A stretch of 64,000 bases of DNA. Source: Eubacterium plexicaudatum ASF492 (lineage in GTDB: Bacteria; Bacillota; Clostridia; Lachnospirales; Lachnospiraceae). Positions within the stretch are counted from its first letter, which is position 1; every line of letters starts with the position of its first letter. The position numbers and the translations under genes were made by a program. Shown here in pieces: positions 33,720 to 43,263 of this stretch. The notes beneath the pieces are model-generated. The model saw nothing but the letters and a program-made list of their open reading frames with translations. It was not told the DNA's origin and did no database searches. The stretch is from NCBI RefSeq assembly GCF_000364225.2, contig NZ_AQFT02000001.1:3367501-3431500 (forward strand), written 5' to 3'.

Positions 33720-35401
33720 CTATCTTGCCAGCATGACCTTGCACCGTTTTTTATAACATGCAATTCCATATTTCAATATTTTCTCTATCCCATCGTCTGC
33801 CAGGTCATCTTCGTATCCGGTATGTTCGATTTGTTCCAGCGCTTTTTGGCACGCAGCAGTCAGATCTTTGTCATGCGCATATTTCACTTCGATGATGATC
33901 CCCATATCTCCGGTATCCGGTTCTACAAGGATATCTGCGTAACCTTCACCCATTTCCCGGTTTGATGTGATACCCCAGCGTTCCCTGGCTCCCAGAATTC
34001 CAATTAAGACGCCATGATAAAAGTTCTCTTTCATATCCCTTCTTACAGCTGTATCACGGATACTGATCGTTCTTCTTAAGTACTCTGTGAAAATCTTCTC
34101 CACATTTTCCGCGTCTCCCTTCTGCAGTGCATCACAGAAACGGTTCAGCGTATCTGCGTCTTCCCTGACATTTCCCTTAAAAATTCCATGATCTGTGTCT
34201 CAAAAATATCCCGGATCTCCAGATTGGGAATTGCCAGCTTCATCTGCCGTCCTTCCGTCTTTCCCCGCCTCGTCAGATACCCGGTCGTAAACAGTACACT
34301 CCAAATATGGTCAATCGACTGATACATCTCCGGATACGTAAGCTCCTGACGGATCTCTTTTGTAAGGACTTCTCCAGCCACCAGACGCTCTATCTCCCGT
34401 TTTGTCGCAGCATTTGCCGATTCCCGAATAAATCGTTTCACCACATCATTACTGCTGGTATTGATCCAATAGTTTTGCGGCTGTGCCGTTTTGTCCACAC
34501 GTATTTTTGCAAGGTAACAGATCACATCCCATGGGCAGTATAACTCCGTATTTCCAAACTGATATCCGTCATACCACCTTTTTACAGCATCAAAGTTCCC
34601 GGAACACTCATAGTATTCCAGCATCTTGCTGACTTCCTGATCCGTAAAGCCAAAGTATTGATCAAATTCCGTATCCGCAACGGACAAAACCCGCAGATTA
34701 TTAAGTCCGGTAAATATGCTTTCCTTTGAAATCCGCAGACAGCCGGTCAGCACTGCAAATTTCAGACTGTTGTTTGTCTTGAGTGCCTGGCCGAGCAGAC
34801 TGCGAATCAGAGAAATCATCCGGTCATAATACCCGTTCGCAAATGCCCTTGCCAGAGGCACGTCATACTCATCAATCAGCAGGATCACTTTTGTTCCAAA
34901 GTGCTTCTCCAGCATTCCCGACAGCTGTCTGAGGCTGTTGCCAAGCACAGCCTCGTTCATATGATCATCCAGAAGCTTCCGGTACTCTGCTTTATCATGC
35001 TCATTTAATTTTTCACTGTCTAAAAGAAAGTATGATTCGGCAGCCGTATCCATGATCATCTGAACCGCCATTTGAAATGCTGTCTCATAAGTCCTCGCAT
35101 CGATTCCCTTCAGGGAAACTGACACAACCGGATATTTTCCCATGTAGTTCCTGCAAAGCGCCGTTTCTTTTGAAATTTCCAGTCCGTCAAACAAACTTTT
35201 ATCCCCGCTCATCGAAAAAAAGTGCTGCAGCATGCTCATATTCAGCGATTTTCCAAATCTCCGCGGGCGGGTAAACAGATTTACCTTTCCCCAGTCCTGC
35301 AGTAATTCCCTGATGAGTCCGGTTTTATCAATATAATAAAAGTCCTCGGAACGAAGCTCTTCAAAATTTTCGATTCCAATGGGAAGTTTCTTTTTTCGCA
35401 T
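33720..35401 (-). CDS. DUF1703 protein: AAA-ATPase-like plus PD-(D/E)XK domain (frame change at 34161)
   Basis: Protein of about 560 aa when rejoined. The N-terminal AAA-like domain starts MRKKKLPIGIENFEELRSED, with FTRPRRFGKSLNMSML (P-loop-like) and VILLIDEYDVPLARA (Walker B). The C-terminal DUF1703 part has EGYADILVEPD and IIIEVKYA, a D...ExK nuclease-type core. The frame changes at 34161-34162; one more A gives SGKDADTLNRFCDALQKG. The ATG at 35401 is chosen for its GGAGGAACATGGGG spacing. These proteins are abundant in Lachnospiraceae, with unclear function. Confidence 0.83.
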
Positions 35402-35582
35402 CCCCATGTTCCTCCATACTCCTTCCTTATCCCTGAACCGCATGTTTCTGTCACAGAGTTGCCGTCCACACCCCGGCAAAAACCGGCTGTGCTGCGAATA
35501 ATAACGGCATCCGGCACATTCCTCTGCATATTTTACCACACACGCACGCACAATTCCATTACAAAATGTTTCATAACAGCTC

Positions 35583-38500
35583 TTACTTCTCCCGCGCCTC
35601 AACCGCTTCCTTTTTCGCCGCTTCCTTGCGGATATCCACCATCAGATGATATACATGCAGCGTTTGATTGGTACTGCCGCATGTATGGGCTGTCATACAA
35701 ATGTATAAAGGCTCCTGTCTCACTTGTTTGCGGAACAGCTCAATATTTTCTTTGGACACCTGCTCTACAATATGCCAATCGTTATTCTTCGTCTCTTCTA
35801 TTAACTGAGGCAGCATTTCCTTCTCGTATTTTCGCCAAAACTTGCCTGGCTCTGCCATATCAGCCAAAATCAGCAAAAACGCAGTCGGCACGTTTGCAAA
35901 ATTATATCCTGGGATTTTCCTTATATGCATCCTAAGATCATTATAATCCGCACGCTCTAATTTGACCGCTTCTATAATGCCAACATCCCTGTCATTATGC
36001 ACAGCCATCAAATCTACAATACCAACACTCTGACGTTTATTTTTCAGCTTATCGGACGAGGTTCCTTCGAATGTCTGGTCTCTCAGATAAAAATCCCAAA
36101 TTTCCTTTCCCCGCTGGTTAAACAACACCTGCACAAATTTGCTGTACGCATTTTCGTTTGATGTGTGGGAATTATACATCAAATAGTCACTGTACTGCTC
36201 CATCTTCTGTGCCGCGCACAAAACAAGCTCCAGCAGATTCGCTTCGATCGGATTCTCCAGGCTGTCCGTCTGCAGCCTGACAAGCGCACTCTCCCTGTCC
36301 GGCATATTTTTCAGACGATTCAGCACATTCCGGCATTTTTCTATTTCTGACGACTGATCAAACATCACTGCCGGTGCATGCAGTATCTCAGTATCGGCAA
36401 TGTCTGAGAGTTTAGCCTCAAGTAGCTTTATTTCTTTTGTTTTCCCATACCGCAGCAGCAATTCTTTCACATACTCTTCTGCTTCCTGTGTTTTATGTTC
36501 TGCAATAAGCATTTCCGCCACATATCCTGCACATGAAAATTCATATTTCAGTTCCTTCGGCAGATAAGAAGCCGATATCCAAAATTTCTGATGGTCATTC
36601 AGTACCAGATACAAAAACAGTTCATTGGAAATCAGTATTTTCCGATCCACAGACGTCAGTTCGAATTTTGCACGTATTTCTTTTGCCGTGTCTTCGGCTT
36701 TCTGCAAATAATCTTTCCTTTCTTCATCCGCAGTTTCCGTATGCGTGCAGATTCTGACACAGGCCACAAAATAATTGATATACACCGCACTTCCCGCCTT
36801 TGTTTCTTCCTGCTCCATACAGATGCCATATAATCTTTCCGCCTGCTTCAAACTCTCCAAATCTTCTTTATTGAGATAGATCAGCGCCTGATAAAACAGG
36901 GAAGAACCGCTCTTTCCATCTGCCAAAATTTCCTGCTCCTGTCCCATCAGCAGCTTCATCCGCAGCTTTGCAGACCGTATCCAGGAATCATATTGTTTCC
37001 CGATTCTTTCTCCTTTTTCTTTTATAATCGTCTGAAACTGTTTTAATAATTCATCCGTTTTCTGCGCCAGTTTCCGACCTTCCGTTTCATCCTCAAAGCA
37101 GATCTCCATCAGACAGTCAATGAGCTTTATGTAAGTCGGTATAAAATAGATGTTTTTTGTAAAATCTTCCTCCTGCCGCTGCAGCAGCAGCCGTATCCAT
37201 TGTCTGCGGATATCGGCATTCTGTACATACTGCAATAAAAACACCAGTTTCTCCGGCGTTTCTTTTTTCATTTCTGACAGTATCCGCTTCCGGTTTGTTT
37301 CACTCAGCAGCGGCAGAATCTCCATGCATCTGCGCATAACCATTTCAGACTCCAGCAAACGAACCGACTCTGACTGAAACAAATCACACGATTCGATCTG
37401 AAATCCAAGAAAGCATTCTGCAAACGCTGCTTCTACCTTTGCCTTATTCTTCTCCCCCAGTTCACTGCGTACTTCCAGAAGAAAGACTGTCATCAGATAC
37501 ATCTGAATTGCCGCTGCCTTTCCGATCTGCAGAAGCGGGGACTTTTCCTTGAGCTTATCTGCCTGCTCTTTATAAAATTCCGGTTCCAGCAGCTTTAAAA
37601 ACGCCTCCGTCTCCTTTTTTTCCTGGGCAACTTCCTGCATCATACAGATCCAGCATTCATCCAGCCAAAAAGACCAGGAGAGCTGTGAGACAAGCGTATC
37701 TTCCGTACGGATCCGTGCAAAAAATTTTTGATATACCACAAACAAATATTCGGCTTTTTCTTCTGTCATTTTTAACAGCATCATGTATGCCGCAAATGCC
37801 GCAACGACATCCCGTTCACTGCTGTTTTCAAATTCCGCATAAAAATATTCCAGATTTTTATTATGCAGCCGCTCTTTCGGCAGAATATTTTTTTCATACC
37901 ACGCAAGACACGCTGCATGCATATGCTGCAGATACATTTGCATGCCCGTTTTTCTCATATACGTATTTTTATAGTACCACCTGCTTTCCTCATTCAGATA
38001 CCAGAGGATATCCCGCACTGCTGCCAGCCATTCTTCCTCATTTTCCCATTCCAGACCGTGAACCGGTATTTGAAATAAATGTTTATTCAGTTCATCCAAA
38101 AACGCTTCACCCACAGAAGGCACTTTCATGATAAGCGCATGACCCATCTGCCATATGGCGCACGCCGCAGGAACATACAGCTCTGCATGACTCAGGCAGT
38201 CCGTAAGAAATCGAGTATTTTCCATATCTCCGGCAAACATATAAAACTGAAGATAAACCCATGGATTCTGCATACACTTAAGAAACCGTCCCCGCATGTT
38301 CCTGTCGACACAGACGTATTGGCGCAGGCACAGATCATAAAGCCGGCTCAGCCTTTCCGGCATCTGTACAAGATCAAAATAATTGCTTCTGTCCACATAC
38401 AGCGTACGCGCAATTCGTGTATTCGGATAATCCTGCATGAAATCATCATACGGCATATCACCCTGCAGATGAAATTTCAGATACGCCTTTCTTCGAATGA

Positions 38501-39290
38501 TATGCTTCATCCGTTCCCAGGAAATATGTTGCAATTCATCTTCGAGTTTTATAAGACATGCTTCAAACAGCTCATCTGCGTGTTTACAATAAACATCCGG
38601 TCTCAGGCAGCGCCCAAAAGCATCCCAGCAGGAAAACCAGTGTTCCATCTGTTCCTTTTTATTGTGCACGCCGTCGTCTTCCGTTTCTGCCAATTCATCC
38701 CACCATTTTCCGAACAGTGCATCTGCAAATCGTATCCAAAGCTTCCCATGCGGATCCAAAAAAACTTCTCCGTCTTTCGTCTGCAAAATGCCTTCCGGCA
38801 GATTCCATTCCGCCGGTACGGATACCTGCAGCAGCTGCGCCCGGTACGGAAGCTTTGCCAGTTCTTTTAAGAAGGTTACTATCTGCATCTCCTTTTCAGA
38901 AGGCATATGCCGTATGTCTGCATACTCACTTTTATAAGAAATATTAAAATCCCACTCTCCCCGGCACGCAGTCAGCCATCCTTCCGCAAACAAATCCTGC
39001 AGCGAAAATAATACCGGGGCTTTTTTCTTAAACTCCTGATATTCCCTATGCAGATATCCCATTTCATAGACATTCTCTGACAATTGCGCACTTTTTAAAA
39101 GGTCCAGCATATGGTCTGCGATTTCATGATTCATAAACAGATCATCTCTCCTGCCAAGATAATCTCCTTTATCTATCATAATGTGCTCTTCCAAATCAAA
39201 CATTTGTAATAAGATGACTATTTTGTTCTGTTCCGATTCAATCCCGTAGTTAAATGTACTATTCAATCTGTTTTCCATCCTTTCTTTCAC
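35583..39290 (-). CDS. Unrecognised 1235-aa solenoid-like protein, possible degenerate PD-(D/E)XK C-terminus
   Basis: A single uninterrupted frame starting with GTG at 39290 after an AGAGGTTGA site; an ATG at 39278 is possible. Residues 1-1040 are almost all helical and look like an alpha-solenoid with many W, Y and L residues, without clear P-loops. Residues 1088-1140 contain SVGIVDLMAVHNDRDVGIIE then AVKLE, that is D1093, E1107 and K1110, followed by RMHIRKIPGYN. This resembles the D...E-x-x-K pattern of nuclease-fold effector domains of NTPase-type defence proteins. I cannot name the family. It is cytoplasmic, has no membrane helix and stands alone next to the DUF1703 gene. Confidence 0.6.
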   Translation of the reverse strand: MKERMENRLNSTFNYGIESEQNKIVILLQMFDLEEHIMIDKGDYLGRRDDLFMNHEIADHMLDLLKSAQLSENVYEMGYLHREYQEFKKKAPVLFSLQDLFAEGWLTACRGEWDFNISYKSEYADIRHMPSEKEMQIVTFLKELAKLPYRAQLLQVSVPAEWNLPEGILQTKDGEVFLDPHGKLWIRFADALFGKWWDELAETEDDGVHNKKEQMEHWFSCWDAFGRCLRPDVYCKHADELFEACLIKLEDELQHISWERMKHIIRRKAYLKFHLQGDMPYDDFMQDYPNTRIARTLYVDRSNYFDLVQMPERLSRLYDLCLRQYVCVDRNMRGRFLKCMQNPWVYLQFYMFAGDMENTRFLTDCLSHAELYVPAACAIWQMGHALIMKVPSVGEAFLDELNKHLFQIPVHGLEWENEEEWLAAVRDILWYLNEESRWYYKNTYMRKTGMQMYLQHMHAACLAWYEKNILPKERLHNKNLEYFYAEFENSSERDVVAAFAAYMMLLKMTEEKAEYLFVVYQKFFARIRTEDTLVSQLSWSFWLDECWICMMQEVAQEKKETEAFLKLLEPEFYKEQADKLKEKSPLLQIGKAAAIQMYLMTVFLLEVRSELGEKNKAKVEAAFAECFLGFQIESCDLFQSESVRLLESEMVMRRCMEILPLLSETNRKRILSEMKKETPEKLVFLLQYVQNADIRRQWIRLLLQRQEEDFTKNIYFIPTYIKLIDCLMEICFEDETEGRKLAQKTDELLKQFQTIIKEKGERIGKQYDSWIRSAKLRMKLLMGQEQEILADGKSGSSLFYQALIYLNKEDLESLKQAERLYGICMEQEETKAGSAVYINYFVACVRICTHTETADEERKDYLQKAEDTAKEIRAKFELTSVDRKILISNELFLYLVLNDHQKFWISASYLPKELKYEFSCAGYVAEMLIAEHKTQEAEEYVKELLLRYGKTKEIKLLEAKLSDIADTEILHAPAVMFDQSSEIEKCRNVLNRLKNMPDRESALVRLQTDSLENPIEANLLELVLCAAQKMEQYSDYLMYNSHTSNENAYSKFVQVLFNQRGKEIWDFYLRDQTFEGTSSDKLKNKRQSVGIVDLMAVHNDRDVGIIEAVKLERADYNDLRMHIRKIPGYNFANVPTAFLLILADMAEPGKFWRKYEKEMLPQLIEETKNNDWHIVEQVSKENIELFRKQVRQEPLYICMTAHTCGSTNQTLHVYHLMVDIRKEAAKKEAVEAREK

Positions 39291-39380
39291 TCAACCTCTG
39301 GCTAATTCTCGGTTTCTTTTCCTTAAACAATTTTGAATTGTACTGCTGCCAGCAAAACCATTAGATAAATTTATCTTCTT

Positions 39381-40230
39381 TTACACGACTTTACAACTTT
39401 ATAAATGATAGCCCTGTTTCTGAATTAGCTGTTTTAAGGCATTTATTAAGGCATTTGATTTTATGCTGGTTTCGACTTTTTGTACGAAAATGGCATAAAA
39501 TACCTGCTGGCGAATTTGTTCGCTTAGCGCAAACCGAAACTCCTGCACGCTTTCTGTCTGATATTTAAAAACTTCATTGCACAGTATGAAATGTTAATCA
39601 GATTGACCAGCATTTCAATCCCTTTGCGGCTGCGGACCATGTAACTGCACAGTGACCGGAAAGTTTTCTATTCGTAATAACTAACTTCTATCGGCCATCG
39701 AAATGCATACAGCACCAGGGGGACAAACTGCATCCGACCGCTCCCTGTCTGGTTCAGCGGGGATTTCTCCTGCCATGCGCAGAATATCTGAAGCTGTTCC
39801 GGGAAGACTGTGCTGAAAAACAGGCTGTGACTGCAGTTTTTCCGGTATAAGATTCAAAGACAATCCTGCAGTGACGTTCATAAACCTGGAATAATCAGCC
39901 TTTGCATAGGAACATGCATAGTAAAATGCATTCAGGGATTTCTTTGTAATCCCTGATAAAAAACGCCTGTACAGGGAACGGATAGAATCTGCCGATTCCA
40001 TAGCCAGAATGGATAACACAAGTAAAAACAGGGTTTCAATAGTTGGTGCGGAAAAAGTTTTAAAATAAATATAAAAATAACGGTACAGTCTACCAATTAG
40101 ATTATTTTCGTTGTATAATAAGTCTGACGTACAAGGTCACTCTCTTTCGTGTAGATTTGTTCGCAAACTTATTATACACCAGAAAGTGCCTTGTACGTTA
40201 TTTTATTCTTCAAAAAGTTGTAAAGTGGTG
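39381..40230 (-). mobile_element. IS4-like element remnant with terminal repeats
   Basis: The ends carry a matching inverted repeat, ACTTTACAACTTT (39388-39400) and AAAGTTGTAAAGT (40213-40225), with a few more matching bases outside. The transposase between them is internally deleted and frame-broken. Its promoter end (40112-40198) has two interleaved inverted repeats, TGTATAATAAGT / ACTTATTATACA and ACGTACAAGG / CCTTGTACGT. It lies directly upstream of the GTPase operon. Confidence 0.6.
39399..40019 (-). pseudogene. IS4-like transposase remnant
   Basis: The N-terminal 70 residues (AMESADSIRSLYRRFLSGIT, NAFYYACSYAKADYSRFM, LIPEKLQSQPVF) read well. The DDE core after QPVF is lost. C-terminal pieces appear in shifted frames (RWPIEVSYYE, CSYMVRSRKGIEMLVNLIN, then SNALINALKQLIQKQGYHL, ending at 39399). 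Intact relatives have a D-D-T motif after QPVF and are about 400 aa. Confidence 0.65.
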
Positions 40231-40423
40231 AACAAAGGTATATATTATGAAAAAATTATACAGACTATACAAGTAACAAATTAAACATAGGGGTGCTTGA
40301 AATAAATTTTTTAAGTAAAATACAAATGAATCTTTGGGAATAAACAAGATAAATAAAGTAATTGTGATTGATAAATGGAATATAAATATGGAAAGATGTA
40401 GACGCGAAACTAAACAAGCATAT

Positions 40424-40452
40424 TTGACAAATTTCTTTCAGATAAATATAAT
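40424..40452 (+). promoter_or_regulatory. Consensus sigma-A promoter of the GTPase operon
   Basis: TTGACA (40424-40429), 17-bp spacer, TATAAT (40447-40452): a perfect match to consensus. The expected start site is near 40459, giving a leader of about 45 bases to the regulator ATG at 40504. A promoter this strong, next to an HTH gene, suggests it is normally repressed. Confidence 0.85.
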
Positions 40453-40503
40453 CAAAGCAGTCACAATGATAAATGAAAGAGACAGAAAGTGAGGAAAAAC
40501 AAT

Positions 40504-41601
40504 ATGATTGATGGCGAAAGTGATTTGATTAGTAATTTGAGTAAAAATGTTAAGAAGGTAATGGCTGACCAAAAAATTAGCATGAATGAATTAGCAAAGA
40601 GAACAGGCTTGTCTTTTTCCGTAATCAGAAATATTAGAGATGGTAAAATTAAAAAACTTAATGCAGAAAATATATATAAATTGGTAGTCTATTTTCATAT
40701 ATCTCCAAATCAGTTATTAGGAACAGATTCCATTCCGGCGGAACTAAATATAAGTAAAGAACATCCTGAATCTATCTCGTCTTTTTTTGAAAAAGAAGCA
40801 GAAGATTTTATACATGACAATAAATGTGAATTTTTGAAAGATTATGATTCGCCGTACGAGAAATATTTTGTATATACGATACATTCATTTACTGAGGCAC
40901 ATAAAATAGCAACCGGATACTATCATGAGGCAATTGATTCGGCAAAAACAAAATTTTTAACAGAGGATTCTATCAACAAAGAGTATAGAAAATATGTAGT
41001 GAATGAAACTCTTCAGAAGTTTTCATATAAAAACAAAGAAAGGGATGAAAATAATGCAAAAAATGAGGAAATTAAAGATATTGATAAAATATCAGCTACT
41101 GGTATGGCAATAAAACACTTAAGAGAATTATATGGACTAACGCGAAAAGAATTAGGTATAAGGACCAGGTTGGGAGAAGATTGTATATATAGAATCGAGT
41201 CCGGAATTAATAAAAAGATAAACTACGAACATATTAATCTGATTGCAAGAGAATTGCTTTGTACCTCAGATTTTCTTCTGGGAGAGTCTTGTGATCCTGT
41301 ATCTTATAAGAATGGTTTTTCATTATTTTATCCGGAAAGAAGCGGATTAGTATTCCGGCATGTACAGTTAGGACATGATTTGGCATATGCATGGAATTAT
41401 ATGGATCAAGCATCAAAGGATATGGTAATTAACTTGATACATATATTAAATACTATGTATAATTATAAACAGTTAAGTGAAGGTAGTTTTGGAAAAAGAT
41501 TATCTATTCAGGAAATTTTCTTTAGGGAACAAGATCGGTATATGAAGCGTTACAAGAATAGAGGAGCACATTTTTATAGAGAAAAATATACGTTTGATTG
41601 A
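40504..41601 (+). CDS. Regulator with two XRE helix-turn-helix domains
   Basis: DNA-binding protein of 365 aa. The first HTH is at about 10-60 (KVMADQKISMNELAKRTGLS, VIRNIRDGKIKKL, ISPNQLLGTD). A second is at about 200-260 (HLRELYGLTRKELGIRTRLG, CIYRIESGINKK, CTSDFLLGES). The region between is helical and highly charged. The ATG at 40504 is preceded by GAGG; a GTG five codons earlier is possible. It heads an operon with the GTPase genes and is the likely repressor or sensor of the system. Confidence 0.8.
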   Translation: MIDGESDLISNLSKNVKKVMADQKISMNELAKRTGLSFSVIRNIRDGKIKKLNAENIYKLVVYFHISPNQLLGTDSIPAELNISKEHPESISSFFEKEAEDFIHDNKCEFLKDYDSPYEKYFVYTIHSFTEAHKIATGYYHEAIDSAKTKFLTEDSINKEYRKYVVNETLQKFSYKNKERDENNAKNEEIKDIDKISATGMAIKHLRELYGLTRKELGIRTRLGEDCIYRIESGINKKINYEHINLIARELLCTSDFLLGESCDPVSYKNGFSLFYPERSGLVFRHVQLGHDLAYAWNYMDQASKDMVINLIHILNTMYNYKQLSEGSFGKRLSIQEIFFREQDRYMKRYKNRGAHFYREKYTFD

Positions 41602-41612
41602 GAGGAGAAAAA

Positions 41613-41735
41613 ATGGGACTTGAAGATTTTAAGGACTGGTTGTTTGGAAAAATCAAACACATTCCGGTTGAGTATGGTTGGTGGCAGTATATTTGTGATA
41701 GAGTGCCGGGAGTTATAATGGGAGGATATGGATAA
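41613..41735 (+). CDS. 40-codon small ORF between regulator and GTPase-system genes
   Basis: Starts 11 bp after the regulator stop with a GAGGAG site, encoding MGLEDFKDWLFGKIKHIPVE followed by a tryptophan/tyrosine-rich tail. After its TAA the same frame stays open for a further 37 codons and ends exactly across the ATG of the next gene (ATGAATAA). A longer coupled protein with one nonsense codon is therefore possible. I recognise no family. It could be a leader peptide or a small subunit. Confidence 0.5.
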   Translation: MGLEDFKDWLFGKIKHIPVEYGWWQYICDRVPGVIMGGYG

Positions 41736-41838
41736 AAGGAACAGGACATTGTTAGTATAACCAGTTTCCGGATAAAACAAATTAAAAAAGACGAATTCAT
41801 TAGCAGCATAAATTTTCAGGTTTTGCAGGAGGTCGATT

Positions 41839-43245
41839 ATGAATAATGTAACTATGCAAAGTGTTGGAGGTGTTGTGGATTACAGCAACCAAATACGACT
41901 AAATCAATATATTGAGAATATCCGTTTTCAGGATATCAACCTTAAGGGTGCCATTGATGAGTTAGAAAAAGCTCGTGAATTTATCGCCTTGCCCGATCAC
42001 ATTCTGGGTTCTGTCAAATCCAAGCATGGTGAGATCGCGGAGGTGTTCGAAGTCAGATTCGGAAATGCAGATAGGATAATCCGCGGAGAAGATCCCAACT
42101 ATTCATTTGATGGTGTGGGAAGGACTGCAATGGAAGATTACCTCAAGAACAACTTACCCATACAATCGAAATTTGTTCAGAGCAATCTTTCAATGGATGC
42201 TGTATTAGATCATCTTAACAAGTATCCGGATTTTGTATCTAAAGGTGGTTCGTATTGTATACCAAAAGATTTTTATAGTCAAATTCAGTCTTGGGCCAAA
42301 CTTTCTCCCGAAGAGCTGTCTAGGCTTCCATCTTCGGAGGGCGGAAAGATTGCAAGGAATGTTATGGATCGTGTAAAGGAACTTGAGGAGAAAACCGGAA
42401 AAAGTTTTCAAGAACTTGTTGAACCGGCGCAGGTGGAGTATGACCAAGTCCAGCTTAATCGCGCAGGTGATACGATCGATACGAAGGAACAGGAAATCAT
42501 AAAGGTCGATGGTGAACGTAGAGAAGAGTATTGGAAAATGGCACAGGCATCCGTTAAAGAGGGTTTTAAGGTGGCAGGTATATCAGCAGCCATATCGGCA
42601 GTACTTTCCTTTGTAACGTCATTGTTCAACATTTTGAAGAGTAAGGATAAAAGGATGAATGAATTAACCAAAGAGGATTGGGAGGATATATTAAAACAAA
42701 CCGGTATAGGTGCAGTTAAAGGTGGTGCATCCGGTGGCGCGATCTATGCGCTTGCCAATTGCGCCGGAATGCCGGCTCCTTTTGCAGCAGCGCTTGTTTC
42801 TGCCGCTCTCGGTATTGCTTCTCTAGCTATAAAGCTCGGCAGGCATGAGATCGGTTTTGATGATTTCATGTATAATATTCTTGATCTTTCAATAGAGACG
42901 GCGGTAAGCGGAGCCGGCGCTGCAATCGGACAGGCACTCGTACCCGTCCCGGTGCTTGGTGCAATCATAGGTTCTCTTGTTTCCACAACGGTGCTCTCGC
43001 TTGTTAAAAAACATATTTTTGGCGGTGGATACTACGAGTTTGTAAAAAAAGCCTCCTATGAGAAGGCTTATTCGGATGAATATCTCTCTTTGGTAAAGGC
43101 TTTTGATAAATGTTCATCCGTAGTCAATGAATCGTTTATGAAATATGCCCGCAATATGGACTTATTCCAAAACCGTAGAAACGGGTCTAAAACTAAAGGC
43201 GACGTAGATTTGAATCAGACGCTTTACGACATAGTGAACAGTTAA
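41839..43245 (+). CDS. Putative nuclease-fold plus glycine-rich membrane protein of the GTPase system
   Basis: Protein of 468 aa with GGAGG upstream. Residues 60-112 contain KHGEIAE (E68), GRTAMEDY (E99, D100) and IQSKF (Q109-x-K111). This arrangement resembles the E...D...QxK core of Mrr-like PD-(D/E)XK nucleases. Residues 245-266, 289-332 and 353-390 are hydrophobic and rich in glycine and alanine (GIGAVKGGASGGAIYALANC, SGAGAAIGQALVPVPVLGAI), as in pore-forming or membrane-inserting segments. No close family is recognised. It is probably the effector, with the GTPases controlling it. The nuclease assignment is inference from motif spacing only. Confidence 0.5.
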   Translation: MNNVTMQSVGGVVDYSNQIRLNQYIENIRFQDINLKGAIDELEKAREFIALPDHILGSVKSKHGEIAEVFEVRFGNADRIIRGEDPNYSFDGVGRTAMEDYLKNNLPIQSKFVQSNLSMDAVLDHLNKYPDFVSKGGSYCIPKDFYSQIQSWAKLSPEELSRLPSSEGGKIARNVMDRVKELEEKTGKSFQELVEPAQVEYDQVQLNRAGDTIDTKEQEIIKVDGERREEYWKMAQASVKEGFKVAGISAAISAVLSFVTSLFNILKSKDKRMNELTKEDWEDILKQTGIGAVKGGASGGAIYALANCAGMPAPFAAALVSAALGIASLAIKLGRHEIGFDDFMYNILDLSIETAVSGAGAAIGQALVPVPVLGAIIGSLVSTTVLSLVKKHIFGGGYYEFVKKASYEKAYSDEYLSLVKAFDKCSSVVNESFMKYARNMDLFQNRRNGSKTKGDVDLNQTLYDIVNS

Positions 43246-43263
43246 ACGGATTGGAGAAGAACT

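Noticed and set aside
33533..33769. 78-codon minus frame after the DUF1703 gene
   Set aside because: It runs through the terminator hairpin of the secreted-protein gene and overlaps the DUF1703 end. No family likeness or ribosome site.
40112..40198. Interleaved inverted repeats as an origin or riboswitch
   Set aside because: They lie between the transposase remnant start and the right terminal repeat of the IS4-like element, so they are best explained as the element's own promoter end.
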